DNA of 64,000 nucleotides from Nocardioides sp. PD653-B2 (GCF_002117935.1 NZ_BDJE01000026.1:62001-126000); one strand, 5' to 3'; positions 24,271 through 33,082 are shown, counted from the first letter of the stretch. Translations and numbers: made by a program. Notes: generated by a model from the letters alone, not told the origin.

Positions 24271-25545
24271 TCAGCTCGCGGGGACAGCCGCTTGGGCCGT
24301 GTCGAGGGCGTCCTGCGCCGACTTCTGGCCGGTAGCCACCTCGGAGATGGCGGTGGAGATGGCCTGGCTGACCTTGGCGTAGTCCGCGCCGACCACGCCG
24401 GTCCGCGACTTCGAGGACGCGAACTGGTCGGCGTACGCCTGGTACTGCGGGCGGTCTGCCAGGAAGTCCGTCGCCGCGGGGTGGTAGGAGGGGATGTAGC
24501 CGGCGCTGTCGGCGTACTCCACCATCGTCGCCGAGTCCTGGAGCCCCGCCAGGCAGTCGAAGACGGCCTGCTGCTTGGCGTCGTCGGTGACGACCTTGGC
24601 GCCCACCGCGAGGACGGCGCCACCGAACGGTGTGACCGACGGCGACCCGTCCGGCGAGGGCTGCGGGACCGCTCCCCACTCCATGCCGGCCGCCTCGGCG
24701 TCCTTGACCAGACCCGGCACCGTCCAGGTGCCGAGCAGCGCCATGGCGTACTTGCCCTGCACGAACGCAGGCTCGATGTCGGCCGAGGACAGGTTCAGCT
24801 GAGCTTTGGGTGACACGCCGTCCTCGACGAATCCCGTCCAGTACTCCATCGCCTCGACGGCCTCCGGCGAGTTGACCTCGTCCAGGTCACCGCCGTTGCT
24901 CCACAGCGACGGCAGCCAGTTCCAGGTCGCCTCCTCGCCCGGCTGCATGCTGAAGGCGAAGCCGTACACCCCACCGGCAGTGAGCTCCTGTGCCGCGCTC
25001 TGCAGGTCGGCCCAGGTCTTCGGCGGCTCGATCCCGGCGTCCTCGAGCATCGTCTTGTTGTAGAACAGCGCCTCGCCGTTGTTGCCGAGCGGCATCGCGT
25101 ACTGGTGACCGTCGTAGCTGCCCGCCGAGAACGGGCCCTCGTCGTAGTCGTCGGCGTTGATCTTGTCGCTCGAGACCAGGTCGTCGATCGGTGCCAGCAC
25201 GCCCGCCTGGGCGAGGGTCGGCACGTTGATGCCGTCGGTGTCGAGGATGTCCGGCGCCTCACCCGAGGCCGTCAGCTGCACCGCCTTGGTGATGTACTCC
25301 GCGGCCGGCACGGTGACCCGCTTGATCGTCACCCCCGGCTGGTTGCTGGCGCAGTGGGCGAACAGGGCGTCGGTCGCGGAGTTCGCGGGCTCGTCGGTCT
25401 CGGAGTCCAGGACGGTGATGGTGACCTTGCCGTCGCTGTCGGCCGAGGGCTCGCTGCTACCGCCGCAGCCGGCGAGCGTCAGGGAGAGAACGGCCGCCAT
25501 GGCGATCGAGCACGGAATGGCGACTCGTGAGTGGAGACTCATCAT
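24271..25545 (-). CDS. Sugar ABC transporter substrate-binding lipoprotein
   Basis: 424 residues. Signal peptide with lipobox LAGC, lipidated Cys27, then a Gly/Ser linker. The mature part shows the type 1 extracellular binding-protein fold: EAPDILDTDG, GEALFYNKTMLEDAGI, PKTWADLQSAAQEL, FVQGKYAMALLGTWTVPG. It would hold and deliver an oligosaccharide or free sugar to the two permeases. With intracellular GH31 and GH127, an L-fucose-, L-arabinose- or xylose-containing oligosaccharide is inferred. Confidence 0.93.
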   Translation of the reverse strand: MMSLHSRVAIPCSIAMAAVLSLTLAGCGGSSEPSADSDGKVTITVLDSETDEPANSATDALFAHCASNQPGVTIKRVTVPAAEYITKAVQLTASGEAPDILDTDGINVPTLAQAGVLAPIDDLVSSDKINADDYDEGPFSAGSYDGHQYAMPLGNNGEALFYNKTMLEDAGIEPPKTWADLQSAAQELTAGGVYGFAFSMQPGEEATWNWLPSLWSNGGDLDEVNSPEAVEAMEYWTGFVEDGVSPKAQLNLSSADIEPAFVQGKYAMALLGTWTVPGLVKDAEAAGMEWGAVPQPSPDGSPSVTPFGGAVLAVGAKVVTDDAKQQAVFDCLAGLQDSATMVEYADSAGYIPSYHPAATDFLADRPQYQAYADQFASSKSRTGVVGADYAKVSQAISTAISEVATGQKSAQDALDTAQAAVPAS

Positions 25546-25616
25546 CAGTACCTCGGTGTCTGAAGAGGGAAGCCAGCTGCAGCGCTGTCACGAGAATCAG
25601 GCAGCAGCCGGCCGCA

Positions 25617-25637
25617 GGCCGTGCCGGCGGCACGGCC
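25617..25637. terminator. Short hairpin between phyH-like gene and binding-protein gene
   Basis: GGCCGTGCC (25617-25625) and its complement (25629-25637) form a perfect 9-bp stem with a 3-nt loop, just past the stop of the phytanoyl-CoA dioxygenase-like gene. No U-tract. It may partly terminate, or protect the transcript end and raise binding-protein expression relative to neighbours. Confidence 0.45.
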
Positions 25638-25654
25638 CGTCGTAGGAAGTCGGG

Positions 25655-26404
25655 CTATACGTCGAGCAGGTGACGCATGTCCGGCGTGAGCCGGGCCAGG
25701 GTCTCGGGGGTCATCTCGTCACGCTGGGACACCTGCTGCGGGAGTTCACGCGCGACGTAGGAGACGTGCAGGACGCGCCGCCGAGTGCCGGCGTCGTTGC
25801 GGGTCCCGCCGTGCCAGATGTGGGAGTTGAACACGACGAGCGTGCCGGCCGGCGCAATGACGCGGATCTCGTCCGGGTGCGCGGCCTGCAGGTCCTCGAC
25901 CTGCTCGCTGACGGCACCCCAGCGCCGGTGGCTCCCGGGCACGAGGCGGGTGGCCCCGTTGTCGGCCGTGAAGTCGTCGAGCAGCCACAACGTGTTGATG
26001 GAGCTGTAGGGCTCGTCCGCGCTGCTGCGCTCCATGTCCGCGTGCAGGTCCTGGTGACCTTCACCCTGCAGCACGTCTCGCGCGTTGAAGCTGTGCAGCT
26101 TGAACGGCCGGCCGATGACGTGCTCGGCGGCCGCGAGGACCGTCGGGTCCAGGTACGCGCGATCGAAGACCTCGCCCTTGGTGACGCAGTTCCAGAGCCG
26201 AGGCGCCCCCCGTTCGACGCCGCCGACGGTCAGCGTGTCCAGCCCCTCGCCTCCGGACGTCTGCGTCTGCGCTTCGATCAACCGATCGAAGGTTGCCGCC
26301 GCCTCGGTGCGCCAGGCGTCGTCCATGTGTCCCGGAAGGACCACGTAACCCAGCTCGTCGAGATCAGCCCAACGCGCCTCGTCAGCTACTGCCTCTGCCA
26401 TCAC
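25655..26404 (-). CDS. Phytanoyl-CoA dioxygenase (PhyH) family Fe(II)/2-oxoglutarate oxygenase
   Basis: 249 residues with a double-stranded beta-helix. Iron ligands: His121 and Asp123 (DLHADM) and His198 (SHIWHGGT); RRRVLHVSY supplies the Arg for 2-oxoglutarate. Such enzymes hydroxylate small metabolites or lipids. It is the first gene after the promoter at 26440-26468 and heads the sugar operon. No role in L-fucose catabolism is established for this family, so its substrate is unknown. Confidence 0.85.
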   Translation of the reverse strand: MMAEAVADEARWADLDELGYVVLPGHMDDAWRTEAAATFDRLIEAQTQTSGGEGLDTLTVGGVERGAPRLWNCVTKGEVFDRAYLDPTVLAAAEHVIGRPFKLHSFNARDVLQGEGHQDLHADMERSSADEPYSSINTLWLLDDFTADNGATRLVPGSHRRWGAVSEQVEDLQAAHPDEIRVIAPAGTLVVFNSHIWHGGTRNDAGTRRRVLHVSYVARELPQQVSQRDEMTPETLARLTPDMRHLLDV

Positions 26405-26439
26405 TTCGGGCTGCCCTCCATTCGTCGTCGGTGTGACAG

Positions 26440-26468
26440 AGGTTACGAACGCACGTCGGAGGTGTCAA
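26440..26468 (-). promoter_or_regulatory. Promoter of the L-fucose-type operon
   Basis: On the minus strand TTGACA (26468-26463), a 17-nt spacer and TAACCT (26445-26440): a consensus -35 and a TAnnnT -10, ending about 36 nt before the start at 26404. TGT...ACA half-sites overlap the -35 (26463-26476), and three CATCC elements (26475, 26501, 26517) lie just upstream. They may be sites for the GntR regulator encoded at 27627. Confidence 0.7.
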
Positions 26469-26590
26469 CAAATACATCCAATGTTTCCGGCACAATTCTG
26501 CATCCAGATCCACATGCATCCGATTGCACGGCGCTGAGACGCCCGGATCATCCGATCAATTTGGTCTGCAGGCCGCGTTCGACCACCGCG

Positions 26591-27520
26591 CTAGAACACC
26601 GCGAGCGGGTTCACCGCGCAGCCCGTGCCTCCGGGGATCCGCAGCGGGGCCATCGCCAGGACGAAGGTGCTTCGCTCCAGGCGCTCGGCCGTCTCCACCA
26701 GCGGCGTCATCCGCGGGCAGTCCAGCAGGCACAGCCCCATCGCCGCCAACCCGATCTGGTGCAAGGGCAGCGGTAGGAGTTCGCTCGGGTACGGCATCCG
26801 CTCGACGCAGTCGCCGCTGTAGACGGCCACCTGGCGGTCGTGCAACCACGGCAGGCAGGACGCGTGCAGCCCCGCCCTCCGGGTCGGGTCCTCCGGACCC
26901 AGGACCTGCTCGCGACGCTCCAGCCCGACGTGGACCAGGACGGCATCACCCCGGCCGACCTCGACACCGGCCAGCGCCTCGGCGGCCTCGAGGTCCTCCA
27001 CCGTCACGTACTCGTCGTCGGCGAGCCAGTCCACGCCGCGTGCGCGAGCGACATCCAGCAGCACGCCTCGCGTGACGATGCCCTCGCCCATGGCGAGGAT
27101 CGATCCGAACGTGAGCCCGCTGGCCTGGACGACATCGGCTGCCGACCGTCCGTTGTAGACGGCGTCGTTCCAGAAGACGTGACCGACCGCGTCGAGGTGC
27201 GTCACGGCGAACCCGTGCGGCGCGATGCCCACGTAGTCGAGGGCCGAGACCGGCCGGTGCTGCTCGTAGATCGGCAGGTGAACGGCCGGTCGCGGGTTCA
27301 CGGGCGAGTGCTGGGTCGAGATGTCTCGCCCGAGCGAGATCATGGCGCCGAGCGTGACCGTCGAGAACGCCGCCAGGCGAACCTCGTCATCGATGTAGTT
27401 GAGGGTTCCTCGCTCATCGTCGTCCCCCCACCGTCCGCGGTTGGAGCATCGGTCGAAGAGCGCTGCGAGCTCGGTGTCGGAGAGCTCTGGCGCACGCCGC
27501 GGCGGCGTGATTGCGGACAC
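26591..27520 (-). CDS. Cyclase-family (kynurenine formamidase-like) metal-dependent hydrolase
   Basis: 309 residues. The metal motif of this family is visible as FAVTHLDAVGHVFWN (THxDxxxH), with DERGTLNYID near the N-terminus and GTGCAVNPLAVF at the end, as in the long actinobacterial cyclase-family proteins. The GTG at 27520 has a perfect AGGAGG six bases upstream, which decides the start. The family hydrolyses amides, lactones or cyclic esters (formylkynurenine, isatin). It shares a strand with the fucose operon, but the operon promoter lies between them, so it is a separate unit. Confidence 0.85.
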   Translation of the reverse strand: MSAITPPRRAPELSDTELAALFDRCSNRGRWGDDDERGTLNYIDDEVRLAAFSTVTLGAMISLGRDISTQHSPVNPRPAVHLPIYEQHRPVSALDYVGIAPHGFAVTHLDAVGHVFWNDAVYNGRSAADVVQASGLTFGSILAMGEGIVTRGVLLDVARARGVDWLADDEYVTVEDLEAAEALAGVEVGRGDAVLVHVGLERREQVLGPEDPTRRAGLHASCLPWLHDRQVAVYSGDCVERMPYPSELLPLPLHQIGLAAMGLCLLDCPRMTPLVETAERLERSTFVLAMAPLRIPGGTGCAVNPLAVF

Positions 27521-27626
27521 TGCTACCTCCTGGCTGCATGGGTGCAAGGAAGTCGACCCTAGTGCTCGGGATCCGATGCGGGACCGTTGCGCATATAGGC
27601 TGCAGCTCGCCAACCTGGGAGGGACC

Positions 27627-28307
27627 ATGGCCGTCACTGACTCGGCAATCGAGAAGATCAAGCAGATGATCGTGTCGGGTGACCTCCGTCCGGGTGACCG
27701 TCTGCCGCGAGAAGCGGATCTCGCCGAACGCCTGGGAATCTCGCGGGGCTCCCTGCGTGAGGCGGTCCGAGCGCTGTCGATGATCCACGTCCTGGACGTG
27801 CGGCAAGGCGACGGAACCTACGTCACCCGGCTGGACCCTGGCCTGCTGATGGACGCCCTGGGATTCGTGATGGACTTCCACCGCGAGAACACCGTGCTCC
27901 ACACGCTCGAGGTACGCCGCCTGCTGGAGCCCGCCGCGACCGAGCTCGCCGCGACGACGATGCCGGACGCCGACGTGCAGGGGCTGGCGGACCTGCTCAA
28001 TGAGATGAGCCCGAGCTCGACGTCCGAGGATCTGATGGCCAACGACATCGAGTTCCACCGTCGGATCGCGGCCGGCTCCGGCAACCCGATACTCGCATCG
28101 CTCCTCGACAGCCTGTCGGGGCAGACACAGCGAGCCCGGGTGTGGCGATCGCTCACAGAGGAATCCGCCATCGCGCGAACACTGGCCGAGCACCGCTCGA
28201 TCCAGCAGGCGATCGCGGCACGTCAGCCCCACATCGCAAGCGCCTGGGCGACGGTGCACATCGCCGGCGTCGAACAGTGGCTGCGCGAGGCCCTGAGCGA
28301 CACCTGA
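27627..28307 (+). CDS. GntR/FadR-family regulator
   Basis: 226 residues. Winged HTH: IKQMIVSGDLRPGDRLPREADLAERLGISRGSLREAVRALSMIHVLDVRQGDGTYV split over the usual helices, with the classic SRGSLREAVRAL recognition helix. FCD ligand domain with EVRRLLEPAATELA, the metal-type Asp/His positions (NDIEFHRRIA) and EHRSIQQAIAARQP. The ATG at 27627 has GGGAGGG upstream. Divergent from the cyclase gene and near the sugar operon, so it is the likely local repressor. Confidence 0.9.
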   Translation: MAVTDSAIEKIKQMIVSGDLRPGDRLPREADLAERLGISRGSLREAVRALSMIHVLDVRQGDGTYVTRLDPGLLMDALGFVMDFHRENTVLHTLEVRRLLEPAATELAATTMPDADVQGLADLLNEMSPSSTSEDLMANDIEFHRRIAAGSGNPILASLLDSLSGQTQRARVWRSLTEESAIARTLAEHRSIQQAIAARQPHIASAWATVHIAGVEQWLREALSDT

Positions 28308-28378
28308 GCCTGCCGCCGAGAGCTGGGGTCGCGCCGCGCCCGGCCGCGCGCCGCGCGCGTGGCGGACGAGGACACCTC

Positions 28379-28463
28379 GAGCCCAGGTACCTGGACATTG
28401 GGTGAAGAGCCCCCGGAGGTCGTCATGGATGACGTCACTCCGGGGGCTCTGTCACCTGGGCTC
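28379..28463. terminator. Nested stem-loop terminator between convergent genes
   Basis: An outer 10-bp stem (28379-28388 with 28454-28463) encloses a perfect 13-bp stem AGAGCCCCCGGAG (28406-28418 with 28438-28450), which in turn holds GTCAT-GG-ATGAC. It lies between the GntR stop at 28307 and the YmgE-like stop at 28490 and can terminate both. Confidence 0.8.
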
Positions 28464-28489
28464 ACGCGGACAGCCGCGCGAGCCTGTGG

Positions 28490-28756
28490 TCACGCGTGCG
28501 ACCTACTCCTGCCCGAGAGACTCTCCGCCACTCCGATGAGGAGCACGGCAGCGATCACGGCCACCACGAACCCGATGACGTTCAGCTCGCCGATGTCGCC
28601 CGTACCGATCGCACTGGCGATGATCCCCCCGATGACCGACCCGGCGATGCCCAACAGCAGGGTCATGAGGATGCTGAGGTTCTGCTTGCCCGGCTTGATG
28701 AGGCGGGCCAGCGCTCCGATGATGAGACCTGCGATGAGAAATCCGATGATGCCCAT
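28490..28756 (-). CDS. GlsB/YeaQ/YmgE-family stress membrane protein
   Basis: 88 residues, three glycine-rich membrane helices: IIGFLIAGLIIGALARLIKPG, LSILMTLLLGIAGSVIGG, and a C-terminal helix. The LIAGLIIGALAR..P start and GIAGSxxGG motif define the family (transglycosylase-associated protein). Members are small inner-membrane proteins of stress responses with unclear mechanism. It stands alone between two unrelated loci. Confidence 0.9.
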   Translation of the reverse strand: MGIIGFLIAGLIIGALARLIKPGKQNLSILMTLLLGIAGSVIGGIIASAIGTGDIGELNVIGFVVAVIAAVLLIGVAESLSGRSRSHA

Positions 28757-28969
28757 GTGAGCACGTGCTCCTTCCCTTGGTTACGCCCGTCGTTACCCTG
28801 ATCTCGGGAGCGCATGCTCCGCGAACCGTGGGTGAGCGAGACGCCGAGGACTCAGGAGCATCGTCCAGTCAGGACGAGTGGTCGGTGGGAACAGGGCCTG
28901 AACGTCGGTGCCGCGACAGCGGCGGAGCTGTCGTCGAGCCGCGGGGCCGGCTTGTGGGACCCGACCTGG

Positions 28970-29080
28970 TCAGCCGATGTCTTCGAAGACTGCGACGAGC
29001 AGGTCGAGACCCGCGCTGAGCACTTGATCGGAGATCGCGAGCGGCGGCAGGAACCGGAGCACGTTGCCGTAGGTGCCGCG
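28970..29080 (-). pseudogene. 3' remnant of a GABA/class III aminotransferase
   Basis: 36 codons encode GTYGNVLRFLPPLAISD and then a tail ending LLVAVFEDIG, the C-terminal end of 4-aminobutyrate-type aminotransferases. Upstream the frame becomes unrelated within a few codons and then meets the stop of the oxidoreductase at 29106. No PLP-binding region exists. A whole gabT-like gene was probably deleted, leaving its tail next to polyamine-type oxidase and aldehyde dehydrogenase genes that would suit it. Confidence 0.75.
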
Positions 29081-29105
29081 ACCAGGTCGAGGTGGTGCCG
29101 CTGCG

Positions 29106-30503
29106 TCAGTCCGCGAGACCGGCCAACCGGCCGGCGAAGCGCGCGATGAGCGAGGTCGAGGTCGCTCCCCGACGCTCCTCTCGCCCGTCGGCGGTGCGGA
29201 AGAGCCGGTACATCGCGTGGATCCCCGCCCAGCGGAGGGGCTCGGGCTCCCAACGGGGCGGGCGGTGGTCGACCAGCGGTAGCCGGACGAGATCGGTGTC
29301 CCGGGCGAGCACCAGGTCGACGAGGGTGCGCGCCGCCAGGTTGGCCGCCGCGACCCCGTGGCCGGCGTAGCCGACCGATGCCCCGATGCCCGTCCGGGGG
29401 TCGTGCCGGACGCTCGCACACCAGTCGCGCGACACACCCAGCACCCCGGACCAGGCGTAGTCCGCTTCGAAGTGGACGTCGGGGAAGTAGAGCGACAGGC
29501 GGTCGAGCAAGGCCTGTTGGGTGTCGGGATGGCAGGCGTGGCGCCCGTCGATGCCGGAGGCGAACTCGTAGGGCTTCCCGCGCCCACCCAGGGCGATGCG
29601 GCCGTCGGCCGTGCGCTGGGCGTAGATGAACGTGTGCGAGGTGTCGGAGAGGCATTCCGCGTTCGCCCAACCGATCCTGCTCCATTCCTCGGCGGAGAGA
29701 GGCTGGGTCGCGATCATCGAGCTCCTGATCGGCACGACCGCCCGTGGCCCGAGCAGCGGACCACTGAATCCCTCGGTGCACAGCAGGATGTGCTCCGTCG
29801 AGATCTGCGCGGAGGCCGTGTGCGCGAGGCGCGGCTCCACCCGGTCGACGCGCGTCCCCTCGTACAGCCGCACGCCGCGCGCCTCGACCAGGCGGGCGAG
29901 CTGCCGGACCAGCTTGCCCGGGTGGATCCGGGCGCAGGGGGCCGCGTAGAGGCCGCCGACCGCCGCAACGACGTCGACCCGCTCCCGGACCTCGCCGGCC
30001 GTGAGCAGTCGCACCTCCTCATCGGTCAGCCCCGCGCGCAGGTCTGCGGCGTGCCGGGCCTGGAGCCGCTGCAGACCGGCCTCGTTGGGCGCGACCACGA
30101 GGTTCCCGCCCCGGTGGGCGTCGATCTCCAGTCCGCGGGTGGAGCTGACGTCGAGCACGTGGTCGACGGCCTCGACCATCGCGCGCTGGAACGCGACCAG
30201 ACCCTCGGGCCCACGCGGCCCGCGCGCGAAGACGTTCCGGTTCCCCGGCAGCAGATGCGAGAGCCAGCCGCCGTTCCGGCCGGAGGCGCCGAAGCCGACA
30301 TGCTCGGCCTCGGCGACCACGATCCGCAGGTGCGGGGCGAGCTCGGTCAGGTAGTAGGCGGTCCACAGCCCGGTGTACCCGGCGCCCACGATGAGCACGT
30401 CACAGGACGTGTCGCCGGTCAGGGCATCCCGCCCGTGCGAGTTCTCCTCAGCGCCGATGTCCCACAAGGACGTCGTCTGGGGGTTGCTGGCGGTCATGGC
30501 CAT
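29106..30503 (-). CDS. FAD-dependent amine oxidase (PuuB/DAO family)
   Basis: 465 residues. N-terminal DVLIVGAGYTGLWTAYYL dinucleotide fold, then GFGASGRNGGWLSHLLPG, the motif typical of gamma-glutamylputrescine oxidase-like DAO enzymes, and C-terminal GYAGHGVAAANLAARTLVDL. Such enzymes oxidise secondary or primary amines to imines with release of H2O2. It lies 3 bp downstream of the sarcosine-oxidase-alpha-like gene and may handle a related amine. The substrate is not readable. Confidence 0.88.
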   Translation of the reverse strand: MAMTASNPQTTSLWDIGAEENSHGRDALTGDTSCDVLIVGAGYTGLWTAYYLTELAPHLRIVVAEAEHVGFGASGRNGGWLSHLLPGNRNVFARGPRGPEGLVAFQRAMVEAVDHVLDVSSTRGLEIDAHRGGNLVVAPNEAGLQRLQARHAADLRAGLTDEEVRLLTAGEVRERVDVVAAVGGLYAAPCARIHPGKLVRQLARLVEARGVRLYEGTRVDRVEPRLAHTASAQISTEHILLCTEGFSGPLLGPRAVVPIRSSMIATQPLSAEEWSRIGWANAECLSDTSHTFIYAQRTADGRIALGGRGKPYEFASGIDGRHACHPDTQQALLDRLSLYFPDVHFEADYAWSGVLGVSRDWCASVRHDPRTGIGASVGYAGHGVAAANLAARTLVDLVLARDTDLVRLPLVDHRPPRWEPEPLRWAGIHAMYRLFRTADGREERRGATSTSLIARFAGRLAGLAD

Positions 30504-30506
30504 CGT

Positions 30507-31889
30507 TCACTTCTCCTGGGCGGAGCCGGCGGCGGCACCCACGGCATGAGCGCGGTCGGGATCGTCACTGGTCCAGCCGGCCGCCGACCCGACGACCGAC
30601 AGGCCGGGCGTCGAGGAGGACAGGTCGGCACCGGCCCACCCGCCGCCCACCGCCTGCGTGGTGCCGGCCGCGACGTACTGCCGCTGCAGCGCCAGGTCAT
30701 TGGCGGGACGCGGAGCCAGGGCCACGCAGAGCAGGTCGGCGCGGATCGTCCGCACTCGGCCATCCACCTCCACGTCCACCGCGCGCAGCACCCTCGCGCC
30801 CCGAGCGGCACGCACGGTCCCGAGGAGGACCCTCTCGTCGTCGAGCTGACGGTCGGCAGGCCCGGCCCCCGGCTCGGGCGAAGCGCCCGCACCCTGCTGG
30901 ACCACGATGGCCACGACCTCGACACCCGCCTGCTCGAGCTGATCGGCCAGGGCGCGGCCGCGGTCGCCGTCCGTCATCACCACGGCTCGCCGCCAGGGGA
31001 CGACGCGATCCACCCGGAGCAGCTTGCCGACGCCGTCGGCGAGGACGACGCCAGGCTTGTCGTTGCCGGGGAACAGGCCCGGTACGTCGTAGGAGCCCGT
31101 GGCGACGACCAGGTGCTTCGGGCGGCATTCGAGCACGAGCCCGTCGGCCACCACGGGGATCACGCCGGTCTCGAAGTAGGACATCACGAACCCGTCGACG
31201 ACCCTGATGCCGTCGTGGGCCAGCACGGCGGACGCAAGACGACCGGCGACCTCGGCGGCCGGTGCCGTCTCTCGGCCGTAGGTGACGATGGAGTCTCGAG
31301 CGCTCCCCCGGCCGCCGAGCCGGCCGGGATGCACCAGCGTCACCGACGCGCCGCTCCCCGCGGCTCCGAGTGCGGCCGCACAGCCGGACACCCCGCCGCC
31401 GGCGACGAGAACGTCGGCCACGTCGACCTCGGTACGCGTGCGGACTGCCCGCGCCGCCTGTGGTGTCGGGAACCGGCCCGCACCCGCGACCCGTCCCATC
31501 ACCTTCTCGGCAAGGTGCGCGAGCCGGGGCCGCGACCGGAAGAGCCGGAACTGGAATCCCGCCGGGACGAACCTGGCCATGAGATCGGTGGCCCTCAGCA
31601 GGTCCCGGTCCGCGCTCGGCCAACCTCGTTCGCGCCGTACGACCTCGCCGCCCCGCACGGGGGTCGTGCAGGACGTCACGCCGGGGAGCCCGTCGACCGT
31701 GACGGGGCAGTTGCCGCAGATGTCGTACCCGCAGGTGTACCCGCGCGGGCGACGGTACTTGAAGCTCCGGGTCAGGACCGGCGTGCCGGACTGCAGGATC
31801 GCGGAGGCGATCGACTGTCCCGGCCGGGCCGACAACGTGCGGCCCTCGAACGTGAAGGCCACGGGCCCGTCGGGGTGAGCGCTGGTCAA
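30507..31889 (-). CDS. Sarcosine oxidase/opine dehydrogenase alpha-like subunit ([2Fe-2S] + FAD)
   Basis: 460 residues. N-terminal [2Fe-2S] domain of the SoxA type (CGYDICGNCPV with a fourth Cys in GVTSCTT), then a pyridine-nucleotide/FAD fold: VLVAGGGVSGCAAALGAAG, LVVATGSYDVPGLFPGNDKPGV. Because the upstream gene stop lies at 31894-31892, a TTG at 31889 is the most likely start (GGAAGG eight bases before). The glycine-cleavage-like tetrahydrofolate part of true SoxA is absent, so it fits the shorter alpha subunits of opine, hydroxyproline or Hcn-type dehydrogenases. Confidence 0.87.
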   Translation of the reverse strand: MTSAHPDGPVAFTFEGRTLSARPGQSIASAILQSGTPVLTRSFKYRRPRGYTCGYDICGNCPVTVDGLPGVTSCTTPVRGGEVVRRERGWPSADRDLLRATDLMARFVPAGFQFRLFRSRPRLAHLAEKVMGRVAGAGRFPTPQAARAVRTRTEVDVADVLVAGGGVSGCAAALGAAGSGASVTLVHPGRLGGRGSARDSIVTYGRETAPAAEVAGRLASAVLAHDGIRVVDGFVMSYFETGVIPVVADGLVLECRPKHLVVATGSYDVPGLFPGNDKPGVVLADGVGKLLRVDRVVPWRRAVVMTDGDRGRALADQLEQAGVEVVAIVVQQGAGASPEPGAGPADRQLDDERVLLGTVRAARGARVLRAVDVEVDGRVRTIRADLLCVALAPRPANDLALQRQYVAAGTTQAVGGGWAGADLSSSTPGLSVVGSAAGWTSDDPDRAHAVGAAAGSAQEK

Positions 31890-31891
31890 CG

Positions 31892-33082
31892 TCAGGACCT
31901 TCCGTCGGTGGTGACCACGAGGGTGGACTCGGCGATGGAGCGCCCTTCGATGAGGCGGCGTGCGTCGAAGGGCGCCATGACGTCGGGGACCCGACCCGTC
32001 GTGATGCTCTCGGCCAGCAGCCGGCCCGCCGCGGGCGCGCCCATGAATCCGTACACCCACGCGATGCTGAGGTGGTAGCCGGACACACCCGGCGCCTCTC
32101 CGAGGACCGGCGCCAGGTCCGGGGCCTGGGAGACGGTCCCGGCCCAGTTGCGCAGGATGCGCACCCCGCCCAGGTCGGGGAACAGCCGGACCCATTTCGT
32201 GGCCATGTCGCGCAGCATGTGGTACGTCGTGTTCAGGCTGTCGGTCTCGTCGTGGCCGGGGAGCTCGGTGCCGCCGACGAACTCTCCGCGGGCGGTCTGG
32301 TGGCAGTAGCCGAGCAGGTGAGGTGTCGCCACAGCGCACCGCAGGAAGGGCTTCACGGGCTCGGTCACGATCATCTCGAGCCGGGCCTTGACCAACGGCA
32401 GATGGACGTCGGCGGTGAGGTTCAAGTCGTCCGAGTAGGCGCCCGCCGCGTTCACGACGACATCTGCCGCGATGTCACCGCCGTCGGTCCGGACACCGGT
32501 CACCCGACCGCCGCTGGTCAGGACCGCGTGCACGTCGACGCCGCTGAAGACGGACACCCCCGCCCGGGCGGCGGCACGGAGGTAGCCCCAGACCACGGCG
32601 TCGTGGTGGGCGAAACCCGCGCGCCGCTGGAAGATGCCGCCGCGCGCGAGCTCCGGGTTGGCATGCGGGACGAGCCTGCGCACCTCGGCTGCATCGAGCA
32701 CTTCGCTCTGCACGCCGTACTCGGCCTGTTTCGCGGCGACGAGGTCCTGTCGGCGCAGCTCCTCGTCGGTGGTGGACAGGACCAGGTAGCCGGACGGACT
32801 GAAGAGGATGTTGAAGTCGAGCTCCGCCGACAGCTCGGAGAACCGACGCAGGCTGAGGTCGAACAGCTGTGCCCACTCGCGGCTGGAGAAGGCGGACCGG
32901 ATCATCTCCCCGTTGCGCCCGCTGGCGCCGCCGCCCGGCCAGGACCTGTCCAGGACGGCGACGTTGGTGACGCCCGACCGCGCGAGCTCGTAGGCCGTGG
33001 CGAGGCCCTGGACCCCGGCTCCGACGACGACGACGTCGTAGCCTGCCCTCGGGCGACCGGTGGCCACGCCGGGAAGGGTCAT
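31892..33082 (-). CDS. Sarcosine oxidase/D-amino acid dehydrogenase beta-like subunit (FAD)
   Basis: 396 residues of the DAO family: YDVVVVGAGVQGLATAYELARSGV, WPGGGASGRNGEMIR, RRAGFAHHDAVVWGYLRAA, and the C-terminal AWVYGFMGAPAAGRLLAE. It would be the catalytic subunit that oxidises an N-substituted or cyclic amino acid, passing electrons to the alpha subunit. ATG at 33082 overlaps the small [2Fe-2S] gene stop as ATGA, so all three subunits are translationally linked. Confidence 0.88.
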   Translation of the reverse strand: MTLPGVATGRPRAGYDVVVVGAGVQGLATAYELARSGVTNVAVLDRSWPGGGASGRNGEMIRSAFSSREWAQLFDLSLRRFSELSAELDFNILFSPSGYLVLSTTDEELRRQDLVAAKQAEYGVQSEVLDAAEVRRLVPHANPELARGGIFQRRAGFAHHDAVVWGYLRAAARAGVSVFSGVDVHAVLTSGGRVTGVRTDGGDIAADVVVNAAGAYSDDLNLTADVHLPLVKARLEMIVTEPVKPFLRCAVATPHLLGYCHQTARGEFVGGTELPGHDETDSLNTTYHMLRDMATKWVRLFPDLGGVRILRNWAGTVSQAPDLAPVLGEAPGVSGYHLSIAWVYGFMGAPAAGRLLAESITTGRVPDVMAPFDARRLIEGRSIAESTLVVTTDGRS

